Below are positions 11,607 to 26,100 of a DNA stretch of 64,000 nucleotides, one piece after another. Within the stretch, counting starts at the first letter, position 1, and each line of letters starts with the position of its first letter. A model generated the notes under the pieces. It saw nothing but the letters and a program-made list of their open reading frames with translations. It searched no databases and was not told the DNA's origin. Source of the stretch: Tetranychus cinnabarinus (Eukaryota; Arthropoda; Arachnida; Trombidiformes; Tetranychidae); NCBI GenBank assembly GCA_022266195.1, contig WHVY01000001.1:9362001-9426000 (forward strand), written 5' to 3'. The translations under genes were made by a program, and so were the position numbers.

Positions 11607-11875
11607 TTCCCACGGTTTTTGAGGGGAAGAACAGGGCTATCCTTACGAGATGCAAGAGGGGAAGAAGTTGTTAACAAAAATCCATGGGAAAGCTTAATTA
11701 TTATTAGTTCTATTATATTATATTTATTATTTTTATTATTATTGTTATTAACATTATCATCTTCATCATTTGCCATAAGAATTAAGACCAAAAAGGCGAC
11801 AAAATTCAGCTGATTGGAAAAGATTTGTATCCTGATGAGAAAATGGATCGAGCCAGTATCTCACACAAGTTACAT
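11607..11875 (-). promoter_or_regulatory. Conserved upstream module with paired Su(H)-type sites, Hey copy B
   Basis: CGTGGGAA lies on the minus strand at 11607-11614, CATGGGAA on the plus strand at 11683-11690, and a CAGCTG E-box at 11807-11812. Order and orientation match the copy A module at 5567-5712, but the spacing between the two Su(H)-like sites is larger (about 76 versus 46 nt). Similarity to copy A continues to about 11875. A Notch-responsive promoter or enhancer is the natural reading. Confidence 0.6.
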
Positions 11876-14800
11876 TGAACAATTTTTCTCATTCTCTCTG
11901 TAAACATCATCTTCATATCTTCAAACTTCATTTAACCAAAAGGTATTTATTTAAATTAATTAGTTCCATGATTTAGTTACTTTCAATGCTTATTTCAATG
12001 CTTATTGTTTTTCTTACTGCATCTTCTGATTGTCGTTTGGGTTTGCAAACAGAATGCATCTTTATCTTTATTTTGTTTCCAAATGTTAGCCAAATCCGTT
12101 AACATTGAGATTCACATGAGTGGCAAACTAACGAGTTTTTGAAACAAAAGTCAAGATAAGCAATTGTTTTCCAAGACTTTTGTCATTCAATCTTCCCTTA
12201 AAATCTCTATTTCATGACAAATGAGGCAAATCAGTGTAATGCAAGCTATTTTACTCAAACTTATCGAATATCAACCCTTTATGATTCTGTTTTTTTCTCT
12301 CTCTTTTTTCAATAGGCTAAGCAATTGACTTTACCATTGACTTAGACTGGACATACGCACTTTTAAAAATTGGCTAATCTAATGATAATCATTGAGGATC
12401 AAACATACGATCAGGACAATTGGGAAGTTACATAAATAAGTAAAAAATGGTTACATAACAGCGATAACACGAAAAAAAGGACAACTTCAACAGCATGGTC
12501 ATTGTATTTGGTGCTAAAGTAGTAAAAAGTGAAACAATAAAATCAAATGTTTTCCAAAAGGGTAAAAAAATCCGAGAAAAGGAGAGACAACATTTGACCT
12601 GAAAATGACCTGATCTTACTGTACTGATAACGGGCTCAACTGGGATACACGAGAAGAAAAAAATGTGAACAAATGCTGTTTGATAAGAAGATATAGCCTT
12701 TTCCAGGATTTGGGTCAACTATATTTATTTGGATATTGAAAAAAAAATCGAGAGAGTGAAAGGCATCTTCACCAGTATACAATAACGTCAACAACAGTAA
12801 TATGTTAAAAAAAGATATAAAGACTTTGATCTAGACCCAGGGAAAGCTGAAGATAAAGATGACACAAGAAAAGGCAAAAGATGGCCAGCTAACCGAACTA
12901 GAGAAAAAAATTTCTAAAGTAAAAGAAGTTCAGGGATTCATATTAAAACCTTGGCCCCCCTCCTTGTTATATTGTGTTGGGTGTTAAAGATGATAAAGAA
13001 CATGAGACCACAGTGATAACCACCCCCAAGAAGAAGCCCCTTGACATTACCTTGCCTTTTGGAAGAAGCTTGCAGTCCAAAGTAGAGAAAAATATTACTC
13101 ACTTTGCTTCAATGAAGCCTCATCATCATTATCATCACCATCATCATCTTTAATAGTAACTCAAACGTCTTACGTCTTACGTCTTTCTTAAAATATTTTC
13201 CCACGGCCTCTTAAATGGACCTCGTTTTGCCTCCTCCATCTCTCCATCTCTCCACCTCTTCTCTTCTCATTTCATCCATTCTTTTTCCATTTCTCTCTCT
13301 CTCTCTCACTTTTCACGCGTAACATTTTCTTATGATTTAATATCATCTTAACTACTACAATTACTATTACTATTTGCCACCAACATACACACACATGGAG
13401 AAAGAGAGACAAAGTTAAAAGTCTTACCTTGGCCCAGTCAAAAATCTCTGCCCAGGCCCTTAAAAGATCATTTTACAAGATTCAAACTTGTTGTTATAAC
13501 AAAAAAAGGTGAGCAAAAACAACTTCTTAAAGATATTGAGTTAAACTTGGTTTCACTTTCCATAACAATAATAATAGCTCTCTATCACCTTAGGGTAAAT
13601 CACAATTCAAATCATTACCACTGTGACGGTTATGATTATTGTTACTTTTATCATTATTATTGGTAAATGTTACTTTCTTATCCCTGTCTAAATTGTCATT
13701 TGTCATGTCATTTGGATTGTAATCAAATTATTGATAGTTCAACTATTAACCTTTTAATGATTTTTGAAAGGTTGCTCATCATTAGAGGCATTTTCCTCCA
13801 GAAATTCATTTATCTCGCAAAAGGAACCACTTTTTTTACAGATTTTACAGTCACAACTAACGACGATTATAATGATAATACAGTTGATTATAATGCAATT
13901 TAATAGTCTAGAGTAAATTGAAACGCAAAGTTAATAGTTTACAATAATGAATACTTTCATTGATCTTAAGATTCCTTTTTTCATCTCATAACCATCAACA
14001 TCATTGCGATTGTGCTTGTTAGTTTAGTAACATTTAATTGTTGTTATCACAACATTGTTATCATTAATTTATAATTCAAAGTATTAATTATTAATATTAG
14101 CATCATGTTGATGAATATGAGTTAACCTGATTCCTAAAATAGCTGATATCATATTAATAATGTTGATGAGGTTCATAGTTAACTTGTTATGGCTAGCCTT
14201 TGTTATGCATGGCTGATACCTTTTTTATCACATCTAATGGTCCATCATTAACTATCTGTGTTAACCACACTGTGAAAATATCATAATTATCATCATCATC
14301 GTCACCATCAGCGTTGTCATCGTCATTATCGTCATCTGTACCACCACCAACAATAATAATAACCATTATCAAGTCATTCCGTTTTTTTGCTCATCTCTTT
14401 GACCTTGCCTCAGGGATAAATAACCTCAATTGACAATTCACTTTTAATTATTGTCAATCATTGACAATTCATGTACTAAAATTGCCAACCTAAGTTATAT
14501 AATTTAAATTACAATGAACAATATAAAATATTAAACTAATTTTCCTTTTTTTACATTTTATTGCAGTTACAACTGGTTCAAATTTAATCATATCATGGTT
14601 CAATTTAAATGGGCAAATCTGATGAATCTTGAACGTTTCGCTTCTAATTTAATTACAGCTATTGTTGAAAGCAATTAAAGATGTCGTATTAAATTTTATA
14701 AGAAGCGCTGGATTGATGAAAATTGTTTGGACAATTTAGCAAAATGTTGATCCAATATATTTGAAAGGAGGGAAAATACCTGGCTATTTGCAGCTCTGAT

Positions 14801-17591
14801 TAACTTAATCATTCAAGACTCAATACACTGAATAATTATCCAACAAGTAAAATCAATTTTCATGAGCAATTGGATTAATTTGCTAAATTCAAACTATTTT
14901 ATAAGCTGTTGAAGCTGTTTTTTTAAACTCTCAAAATGACAACCTTGTTGGACCAAAAAAGCAATGGCATATAACAATCAAGTAAACAAATCAAATTAAG
15001 CAAATAACATGAACACGTGATGGTCAAATAGTGAAAATCAAAGGGGAATTAACTGTTCTGACAGTTAATGGAGATTAGTCTGGAAACTCGGCATTCAGGA
15101 TCAACATAAACTTGGATTGATGATAACAATTTGATTATGGAAACAAATTTAGATCTTGACAAAAAAGCAACTTCGATAAAGCCAGAGATTGATTGAGCCC
15201 AAGTGAGCAATTCAAATTGCTGTCGAGAAACAAATATTCAAAGCAACATTCAACCTTTCCATTGGCTCATTTTTTGGCAAAAGGAGGAGTTTAAATGGTT
15301 CCTTGGGCCAATTGTAAGCTACAATTTGGGAGGATTATAATGATAATAATAATAATAATCACCATCATCATCATAATGATACACTTGAAATGATAATCAT
15401 TTTGAAGGTTCAACATGAAACAGTGAAGATAACCTCTTTTGTCTGGCGATTTGCTTGAAGAGCTTTTTTGTTTTTCAATCGTTTTATAATCATTGCAATG
15501 ATAAACAAACTGGAGTTACTAATAGTGATCATGTTTGAAGTCAATTTGAGTTTTTAATTTAATTGTCTGAAATGTTGAACAATAAGTGAATTTATCAATC
15601 TTGGGTAATTTGAAACTTGCTTCAAAAAATGGACTTGTCAAACTGGTTGCTGTTAGTTTTCAACTAATCCATCTTATTCCTGATTTTTAATAATTTTTTG
15701 AAAACTTTCAACTTAAATCACAATCAAAACCACAAAATGATTCAAAATTTCAAGGTTATCTTCTGCTTCCTCTGTTTTTCCTCCTCTTCCTCTTGCACTT
15801 TATAACATTCAATTTTACTTTTTAACTGTAACTTTACAGCTTTTTTTGCATTCAATATTTTGTCTTGAACAATGTAATATTATCACCATTGAATTGTTAA
15901 CAAAAATCAAATTTGAATGTCAAAACAGGCTTTTCAAAGATTGTTATGAAATTGATTGATTTAAACCATCGATAATGTAACTTTTAAATTGAAAGAATCA
16001 AGGAATTGCCTTTCCTATCGTTATTTTTGTTTATTTGTACCTTTGTTGACTCTTTTGATGGGAAACAACTTGATTAGTCCAACGGGAATATGGTTAATCA
16101 ACTTATTGTTAATAATCTTTCAATAGCACTGTTATTACCTTGATATTGAGTAACCAAGCTTTTAACCAACTGGACTAATCAATCAATTCAAACACAAATT
16201 TTGATCAACTTTCTCATATTCACTGTGAACCATTCATTCAATGAAAGTTTTGTTTAACTCATTTCTTCAACCAATATTCATCCAATTTCAAACTAATTAC
16301 ATTTTGTGATTTTAAATTTTCTAGAACTGAAGTGTCCATTAATTTTGGACTCGGATAGAGCCAGTTTTGAATAACTGACCATAAGATCAGACATTTGTTT
16401 CATCATTAGAGCAAATTCAATTGATTCAGACAAGATAAAGGATTACTTGTGGCCAATAATGATTTATGAGTTATGAATAAAGGCAAAGAAAACAAATCTA
16501 TTTTAATTAATGTCACTGTTTGAAGTTGGTTAACCAAATCAATGAATTAATTTAATATTTTCTAAATTATTTTTAGATTAAGATACAATTTGTGGATACA
16601 AATAGTGTATATGGTGATGATGATGATATCAAAATAATATGAAAATTGGTGATAAAAACGGAAAAAGTGGGCTGTAATCGGTAATGTACCGTTTCCACAA
16701 GGAAACAATGGTTAAAGCAACTCATTTTTTACTTAGTAGACATTAATTTACACGTATTTTCACGAACTATTGACCAAGGCTAGTTTCTTTCAAGTAAAGC
16801 ATCATACATGAAGATAATGAAGATGCGAGTTGGAGGATGGAAGGAAGAGCGAAAGATGAAAGGGAAAAGGTTTGATAAAAGGCCATCAAATAACACATCT
16901 CTTTATTATTTTGTCCCATTGAAAGTTACCGAGTAGAACGGCATTCGGTGGGTCGACCTTCAATAGCAACAAGTTCGAGGAATTTTTCATTCACTTCTCT
17001 ATGTAAAAACAGTATAAATTGTATTTACTCTTGAAATTGCCTCTTTTTTGTGACTTTCCCTTCATTTTGAGTAAATTTTTCACCAAAAAAAGAGGCAAAT
17101 ATATAAATGAATAAATAAATAAAACTAAAGACATAAATAATTTTGTTGTTTTTTGACACTCTTTGCGACATTTTGGTCACATTGTTCAATCAAATACAAA
17201 TGACAAAGGCCACTATTTATGTATTTGTTGGCATTTGATGATGATTATTATTTTTATTGGTTGTAAATTGGACATTATAAATGATCGACCAGCCCACTCA
17301 TTAAATCTAGTTTGTAACAATAAAATTAACTCTCACTCTGATCTTGCTAATAACAACGGTTGGTGGTTAACATTTAATTCAAGGTTTGCGATTCACTGAT
17401 TATTCAATGTTAAAATTTAAAATTATTTTCTAAACTATTTAGCTAAATCTCTTGATCAGATGAATTTATAATGAAATACTCTCATAACAATCTGATGATT
17501 GTCCGATTGAATAAGAATAGTTTTTGCTTTACAACCGAGAAAAGGTTTAATCTTTATATTTTAATAATCAACAGGTTATTCTGAATGTTGA
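11876..17591. other. Long non-coding region upstream of Hey copy B
   Basis: I find no supported gene in 5.7 kb. It contains ATCATCATC-type microsatellite stretches (13115-13150, 14285-14350, 15335-15375), pyrimidine tracts near 13260-13315 and one further Su(H)-type site at 13198-13205. It lies upstream of a developmental regulator, so it may hold enhancers, but nothing specific can be shown. Confidence 0.5.
13198..13205 (-). promoter_or_regulatory. Su(H)/CSL-type site (CGTGGGAA)
   Basis: The minus strand reads GCCGTGGGAAAATA, an exact match to YGTGRGAA, about 1.9 kb upstream of the Hey copy B start. It is the fourth such 8-mer between 5.5 and 13.3 kb. Confidence 0.4.
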
Positions 17592-20145
17592 CTAAATGTT
17601 CTGATATATCCAATCCAAGCCATGGCGGACATCTGTGAACAGACTTGGTGCTCCTTGAAGACCACATGGATAACTGGGTAAAACATGGGAATAAAGGCCA
17701 GCCAGATAATATCGTTGACTGAATTGAATCATCAATGGTGAGCCTTCATCGCCCTAAAAGAATACAAATTGAAAAGACAAAGAATTAGTGATTTGTGTAT
17801 TCACATTTAATTAACTTACATAGCAGGGTCCTTTATTGTATTCCTTGGCACAGAACAGGTCATTACTTAGATTAGATGAATAATATCGAACACATTCCTC
17901 TCGTCCTGTTAATTTGAGATCAACTTGTTTTAATGATGTTGAGCCTCCAGAATCTAAAAGAGTTAAGTTATTCAATTAAAATAGTTAGTTAATTGGAGTG
18001 AAATCTCTAAGGATGATAGCTAAAGATGTTAAAAAGGTGAAGAAGTCCGGTTAAATTGATTATAGATTAACAGCTAAAGTCAACAATCTACTTGCGTCTC
18101 TATTTGATTAAATTCATGTAACTTCTCAACATCTTTTGTTAAGATACACTTTTGTACTTTTCAAAGAGGAGTTGTATTATTGTTGTAGGAGGAGGAGGAA
18201 GAAAAGAAGAAGGAAGAAGATGATGACCAAGAGGATGAACGATTAAGGAGGGTCACTTACTAACTGTTGTCCGTCCCCATCCCAATGACCGGACATTATA
18301 TCCAACTGGATAAGGTGTATCCACAGTGGGCAAGCAAACGGGAGTAAATTGTGTGGCCGGTGAGGTTAAAGTTAAAATAGCCAAATCACTTTTGTAACGG
18401 TTCCATAGTTGATGGTTTGGATGAATGATGACCTTTCTTACTTGAAATGATCTCCGGTCACTTTCACGTTTGGTTATATCAAAGGCACCCAAAATGACCA
18501 TCAATTGTTTAACATCAAATCCAGGCGATTCAATGCTGTTTTTGTATCATAATCAATAACCACAATTGAATAAGGATGAGAGGTAAAGAAGAGTGAGAGG
18601 AAAAGATAGAGAGAGAAAAGATCATGAAAATTATGATGTTTATGTAAACATGTTTAACAATCTGGAAAAAAACAACTTAAATTACTAGATTCATACATTG
18701 GTCTAATCAATGATGCAGTGGTAAGAATCGCATCCGATGAAATTAGAGCTCCACCCCCAATCAGCTGTCCCTTATAACCTAAAGCAGCCTGAACAAGTCA
18801 TGCATAAATTAACAGGTGTTTTATTTGTAATTATTATTTTAATCGACCTTACATTCCAAGGATAGTCAATCTGTTGGGGCGATTGGCCTCCAACTATTCT
18901 TTTACGACGGACTTTACCTTTGGCCAAACCACATCCTCCACTTGTAATGGAATCTCTTCTCAGATCTGCATCTACTGGTTCAAATTGGGTAAGAAATTTT
19001 GTTTAATTGTTATTCAATAGCTATTTTAGTTAGGTAAAGTAATTTATGGTTTTTTATTTTTGTTTTATCCCTGACCTGATGAGAAGCAACCAGAAAATTG
19101 TGAATTGATGGCAATCCAATCGAGATATTTGGCAACATTAGTGTAAACTCCAGGAGAATCGGTGTTTCCACATCCTCTGCCAAATGAAATTATTCCAGTG
19201 ATTTCTATTCTTCCCCTTGAATTACGTTTCATTATGGGCCCACCTGAATCACCTTGACAAGCGTCTGAATTAGCTGATGAAGCACAAAAATTTCTATCTG
19301 TGATATATGATGGTGGATATGATGATCGACAAATTGACTGATCAACATAATTGACAGTCGCGTGGCGAAGTATATCACTACCCATGCCACCTTGTTCCAT
19401 TAAACCCCATCCAGCGACAATTAACTTTGATCCATCTGATGCTGTTGAAGTTGGTGGAGGTAGACAAGCTGGACGAACAGTTGATGAGAAAGAAACGGGA
19501 CCAGCTAATTTTATTAGGCCAATGTCACTGTCATGGAATCTTCGATTATAATTTGGATGAGGGATTATTTTTATCACTTTATAAGCTCTACAGTCAACCT
19601 TTTTCACATTATGGCATCCAACAAGTACATCAATTTCACTAGGATCTAAACCAACTAAACAGTGAGCTGCTGTCAAAACATAATTGGAATCAATCAAAGC
19701 TCCACCGCATATTATTGATCGACCAGCAAATCGAATAGCTATCAACCAAGGATATCGATGTTCAGGATAGACTTCAGTTCCTCCAACGATTCGATCTGAC
19801 CAGTTTTCTCGACCGCACTCTATACATCCATCAAAGATAATTAATGATTCGATACTTACTCTAAGATGCAAATTATAAAATTGAGCTCTTACCACAAGTT
19901 TGTATTGAATTTTGCCGTTTTACAAGCTGTGACTCGATGGTTTGATTAAAGTAACCATCCCTGATATTTTTTTGAATTAAATAACAAATAAAAATTGAAA
20001 TTTCCTGCTTTTAAAGTTTTTACAGCTCTCACCTTAAGTTTGATTCATTATCAGTTGAGCACTGGACTATTGAACAATAGTTTACTACACAAAAAATAGA
20101 GACTAAACTGTTAATCAAAAGTTTCATTTTGATTGGGATTTTCAT
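17592..20145 (-). CDS. Secreted tandem S1 protein: trypsin-like protease fused to inactive protease homologue
   Basis: Eight exons (20033-20145, 19893-19960, 19076-19819, 18853-18974, 18697-18788, 18261-18535, 17820-17953, 17592-17753) join in frame to 569 aa. Residues 1 to about 30 form a signal peptide (KLLINSLVSIFCVV). Domain 1 begins at IVGG (71-74) and has His113 (LTAAHC), Asp159 (DSDIGL), Ser252 (GDSGGP) and Asp246 in the S1 pocket, so a trypsin-like cut after Arg/Lys is expected. Domain 2 begins at IVGG (335-338), directly after RRKR (331-334), a furin-type site. In domain 2 LTAAHC is LTTASL (His to Ser375), GDSGGP is GDEGSP (Ser to Glu519), and Asp430 is kept. The cysteines of the His-loop disulfide are also lost. 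Domain 2 should therefore be catalytically dead. The layout resembles polyserase-type or serine protease homologue proteins of arthropods; I do not know the substrate. Each splice junction preserves frame, which supports the model strongly. Confidence 0.85.
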
Positions 20146-23100
20146 TGCATCAGAAATGAAAGAAAATTGTTTTTGATCATTTTATATTACATTTAAACGA
20201 TCTTAATACGCCAAATATCAATCAAATCATCAATATGTTGCTGAGTTTGATAAAAACAATTGAATCACCAAACAATCTGAATGAAGTCAGGTGAAAGCAA
20301 AACAATGAAGAAAATGTTACTGTCGAATGTTTAATAGCATTAAGCAATTAATTTTCCCATGTTAATCTATTATAATGTATTAATAATAACACGTACATTA
20401 CATTTGAAAGGGTCAATTGAAACCGTTAATTTATTTACAGCATTTAGCTTTACATTTTCATAAACTAAACTGCAATCCACCTTTGAACATTCTGAACTCT
20501 TGAACTAACCGTCTTGAACATTTTACAAAACAAAAATCATCTTTGCTGGGTTCATTTTTCACCATAACTATTTGATAACTATCAAAATATCTAAAAATTA
20601 ATGTAATTTGTCACAATAAATAAAATTTTTGCATCAAACATAAAAAAATTACAAGTGTTCGAGTTATTCTGCCATCTATTGTTGCCCAATCCAACTGCTT
20701 ATGTAATCTTTTCCTTTTATTGTGTTTCTTAATTGACCAAAAATTGATCGCAATAATTATAATCTTACTCAAATACGCATCTAATCAACAGAATTTTGTC
20801 TAGATAATGACTTGGTTAGAAATATGTTGAAATTCATGTAATTTGCTCTTCGATGATGATATTAAAGATATTAGAGTCAAAATCTTATTGAAATTACGTT
20901 GCAAATGATAATTTAACATTTCATGTAATTATATTGTTAGAAGAAGATTAATTTGCATCGGAGGTTCTAATTCGGAACCATTTAAAGCTGGGATTATTAA
21001 TGTTTTATAAAACAATTTTTCATTCTGATCCATTGATTTTTCATGTCTCTAGTAAACAGCAATGAATTGAAGTGAAAATGAGTTGACAAACATTTGATCA
21101 ATATTTACATTGTATCACATTTGTATTATATCTTGAAAATGAATCATTGAATCATTCATTGAGGAATAATTAGGCAACAATTAATCTATTGCTATTCAAA
21201 GATGTAATCGCTGATAGTGACGATTTCAGATTGTGGGTCAAGATTTGTTAATAAAAACTTAGCTAAAGCCTATTTGTCCAAAGTAGTGATGGGCTCCAAT
21301 CAAAATTTCAAATGGTCAAAGGTCCAAGGATGTGTCAAAACACTAATCAGCTTGTTTTATGCAAAATTTTATCAAGCAGGAAATAAAGTAAAAATAGAGT
21401 ATTTTTTACCGAAAAATCTATCGATCCGAATTCAGATGAAGAATGATTCCGTGGAAAAATGATAGTTGCTATCTTTGGAAGCTCGAGTCATAGTGGGGTC
21501 TCTGACTTTACAGGTCTCTTTTAGTATCGCTCTCTATTTGTATTTTATCACTTAAGTATTAGTAAAATTTAAATCCCTACTTAAATTAGAAACTTAAATT
21601 GTCAAATAAGATCTTTATTGTTATTCATCTCTAATAGATGGAGCTACCCATCTAAAATTTTAAGACCTTTCCCACAATTAGTTGAACTAAATTAGATTTA
21701 GTTTGAATTAGTTTTTGTTTTTATTCGTGTTTTAGTTTTCTTTTGTTAGTGTTTCGTCTATATTTTCTGAGCAGAAGTAGAAATTTTGACTCTGACGATC
21801 GATTAGTTAAATTTGCTCAATTTTTCTCTTTTTTCAAAATTAATTGCAACCAAAATCCATTTTTTGAGAAGACTGGTCGAGATATTGACCTTTATGACAG
21901 AAACCTGGAGCTGCTTCTTTCGTGGTCTTGTTTGGACACTAAATTTTTTCTCTAATTCATCAAACTTTGGGTTATAATTCAAAATTACATAATTTGATGA
22001 TTCATCGCACATTATCTCTAATGAATAATAAAAGATCTTGCGATTGATTTCCATTGAATGGATGATGAAAAGAGTGAACAATAGATTCAGCAAGGTAATT
22101 TATTATCTCAATCATAAGATTCTAAAACATTGGAATCGACATCAATTTCCATAGAAAAATCCTTTCTATGGAAATTCAATGGCAAAGAAAATTCTAGTCA
22201 TCGTGAATAATTAAATAACAGTAATGATCATAATTTCCAAACTTTGATTATTGATTGGATAAACTTCAAGCTTTTTTGGTTGTTGGTCATTTTAGACTAA
22301 CAATTGAATTGCTATGTTCAAAAATTTAAAAAATGATGCCACAGTCAAACCAAAATTTAAATATGTTAATCAATGCTTCTGTTTATAATTTAGGTTCAGA
22401 TTAAAATTCAGGATTTGATCGATCAATTGTGTAAATTGTATTATCTACTATTCTAATGATTTAACTATTAAGATTAGAAACTTAATAGCTTCATTTGTCT
22501 CATTACATATACAACAGCCTAATACATTGTACATTGTACAGCTAATAAACTTATGTCTTCTAATGGGGAAATCAATCCAAAGCTGAATCATTGTACACAA
22601 TTGTCAATGAGTACAGTTAAAGCAACTCCAATCAAGACTTTGATTACTTTATTGCTGTGTTTTCTTTCTATTTGATTCAGATAATGTTATAATCTTCAGC
22701 TACTGTAAACAAAAACATTTGACGATCAACAACCTGACTTGTCGGTATTGACTGTTATCAAAAAGATAAATTTGAGTTTCCAATTTATTTTTCGTGAAAT
22801 TTGATCTCTTAATTAAGATGTCTGGCCATGTTATACTGTTTTTTCCCCAACATCAGATAAATATACTAGCCAGAATAATAATGATAATTTGAGCAATTTT
22901 TCCCATGAAATCTTGCCTTTCTATTGCGCCATATTCTGAACATTGAATGATTGCAATGTTTGTACTTGTTCATTGATTGTGATTTTATGCTCTTTTTAAT
23001 CAGTTTTTGTAGGTATTTTTTGCTCTTCTGAGAATCGGGTTATTGCATCCAGAAACGTTAACTCATTTTTATACAAAATCCTTGATACTTTTCCAGTGAA

Positions 23101-26100
23101 CAAAATGACAAATTACTTTGATCTAGTAATTGGAATTTGGGAATTACCAGTTTTCTCAAATTTTCAATTCAACACCGTTTTTCATCTTCACACCTATGAC
23201 TTGAATAACCATTGAAACTCTCCATTTTGTATACAGTTGGTTACATTTAACAACCAACAATTGGTTAATAAACATTTGTTCAACTGTAGCAAGGTCGGTG
23301 AGAAACGTGATTGGTGATAATTCAACACTTTGGAGCACCTTTCTTACACATGAAAGTTTATCCGTGTTAATTAGAGGATCGATAGACAAAACTCGGTTAC
23401 CACATCACGAGACAGTTAATTGAGAAATTTGATGAGTCGATAAAATCTTAGACTCTTGATGAGATTTTGCTCCTTGCTCCAATTAATTACGCAGGTTAAC
23501 CATATTAGCTTTCATGTTATATAGTAATCTCTTTCATTTACATAAGATTACTCGGACAATACTTGATTGTATAATTGACTTGAATTGAATGGACAGCATA
23601 AGTATATTGAATTCATAACCATGATGAGATCATCTTGACCAGTTGACGATTAAAATTAATCAATTTGTAGATGGCCATAAGCTAAGAGGATGGCGATTAA
23701 ACTGCTTAAGGTTGTTGAAATGATGGTGACAGCTTTTCAGTGATTTATGATCAGATAACTGGTAAAGGTGATGTAATTTCAATTACATAAAACTCAATCT
23801 CTGCTAGACAGAATTATCAGCCGGTTAAATAGCCAACTCTTCAGCCGATCCTTGTTAACAGTTATCAACAGCTAATATTTGATCATCCAGAGCACATTCG
23901 TTTGGATAATTCCACTCATTCTGTTTTTGTTGTTTAAAAAAATTCCCAAAAGTTTAACTATCAAATTGATCGAGTCTAGTAATGAAAATCATCAGGATTG
24001 TTGAACTAGGTTGATCATGACAACTTTCAATGAGAATAATGATGATTTGATGATAAATAACTTTCCATCATTAACTTGCCATTCACCATAATTTGTACAC
24101 AGCAAGTTATCGGGTTGATTGTACAATAGAACTAGCTTTTAAACAAATACATCAAACTTATCTGCTAATAACTGACGTGCAAAGAAATACGTACACAATC
24201 CATTTTTAGAAGGAACAAAAATTAATTCTAAAATTAAGTTTCCTCAATTGAAATGTAAAAAAAACAAATTAAATACAATTAACAATCAACATACAATAAC
24301 AAAATGGTTAACATGTGGTAACCAAAGGTTAAAACAGTTAAAACTTGACAAAAGATCAAACCAAGGGTCAAACTGCCATCTATTGACAAGCCAGAGTGAT
24401 ACTTGAGCGAGACAATTTTCAAAAGATAAAAGCTAAATGTAAATTTGATTAATTGCTTTCATTTTGATTAAAGGTTGTGCAAAAGTCCATCATGTTTATT
24501 GCAGATGTTAATACTCAAGATGTTGATATAAACAGATAAATAAATGAGGTGAAAGTTTAATTGTTTGGGAATTGTAAACAAATTGTGATTTGAACAATCA
24601 AATGATAATGAAATGTCATTCAACATGACCAAAGCCTCGTAAACAACACTTTTAATTATCACAATTACAATTCACGTTCTTAAAGTGTGTTGATCTAAGG
24701 TAATTATAATAAATAATGTCACATCGTACACTTATTGATAAATTTACTCTGAAAGATGCTTCACTCTTCATCAGGTTTGCTTATTACAGCGTTTCTCCAT
24801 GACTTTAGACAAGTTTTCCCAGTGTTTAGACAGTTCTCATAGTCGAGTTCTAAGAATATTTAGACAGAATTTTAAGGAAGAAATAATCAAAGTCGAAACA
24901 ATATTCAATTTGAATTAAAAGCCTTTTTTGGTTTTTTTCATTTAATGTCTGAAAATAGCAGCAACAGAGGATCGCATTAAAATAATGTGATGATCTTAGC
25001 TCAAGAATTGTGAAAGCTCATTGTAACATGGGTTGCTGTTTAAATTGAAGTTTAATCACATTTTGATTAAACTTTATTGAGTTAATTTAGCTCAAACGAC
25101 AGTAAGGAATCGGATGTTTTTTTAATCATTGCTGCATTAGATGATGTTTAGTCAGTCATTGACCTAATCAATTGTAAGTTTTAAAATTACAATTAAAAAG
25201 AAGCAGATATTGAAGGAAAACATGAGAAATCACAAATTTTAAAATTTCATGAAGCATCTGTTGAATTCAATGTCAAATTGATTGTTGTTACTGAATCACC
25301 AAGATCAGGCCATACTTTTCATCATGTTATCACATTCAAACTTGATCAATCAAGGTTAATTAATACAATTGGTCTGATAAAACCCAAAAATGATGAAAAA
25401 CTCACAGTCAGAGCAAAACAAAAGGCTAACCAAAGTCACCAGCAACCAGAAGATTAATGAGACCAAAGCTGATGATTTATGGGTTTAATTATTGGAATCA
25501 TTTTTAAATATATTTGATTCAGTTCATTAAACAATTAATCAATTGTAAATGGTGAATAAGATTGAATGAACGTATAACTGTTTCTTTGTACAAATATTTA
25601 ATATTATGAAAACCAGGAAAATGGTTTCTTGTTTGCTTAGTAATTTAACCAGTTTAATAAATATTGAATATTTAAGTGGATATCTGAACAATCACTTTAA
25701 TCAATCCTTTATTCGCCTAAGTGAATTAAATTGTAGCAAACTATTTAATTTAAATCAATCAACACAAAGGAAAAGCATAACCAACAAAAGTAATTAAAAT
25801 GATTACCAAAACAGTTTGGTGTAACCAGAAATTTTTAGGTAAGGTTAAAGTAATTTTTCACTGTTTTACAAGGTAAGGGTTGCTTGGTTGGTTAGTATGG
25901 TTGGTGTTGACTGATAATGTTGTTGATTATTCAATTTATTAAATTTAATATTTGACAATTCAGTTGATTGTTGATTTAAGTCAGTTAATCCAATATGGTA
26001 ACCAAGGTTAATCATCGATTGAACACCAAACGACGAACACAATTTGAAAAGCTTAAACTGACGATCAAGAATCACGCCACTTTGGGGGAGGAATAAGAAA

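Noticed and set aside
21217..21462. 81-codon open frame
   Set aside because: No recognisable domain, no splice partners and no sign of codon bias; isolated in gene-poor DNA.
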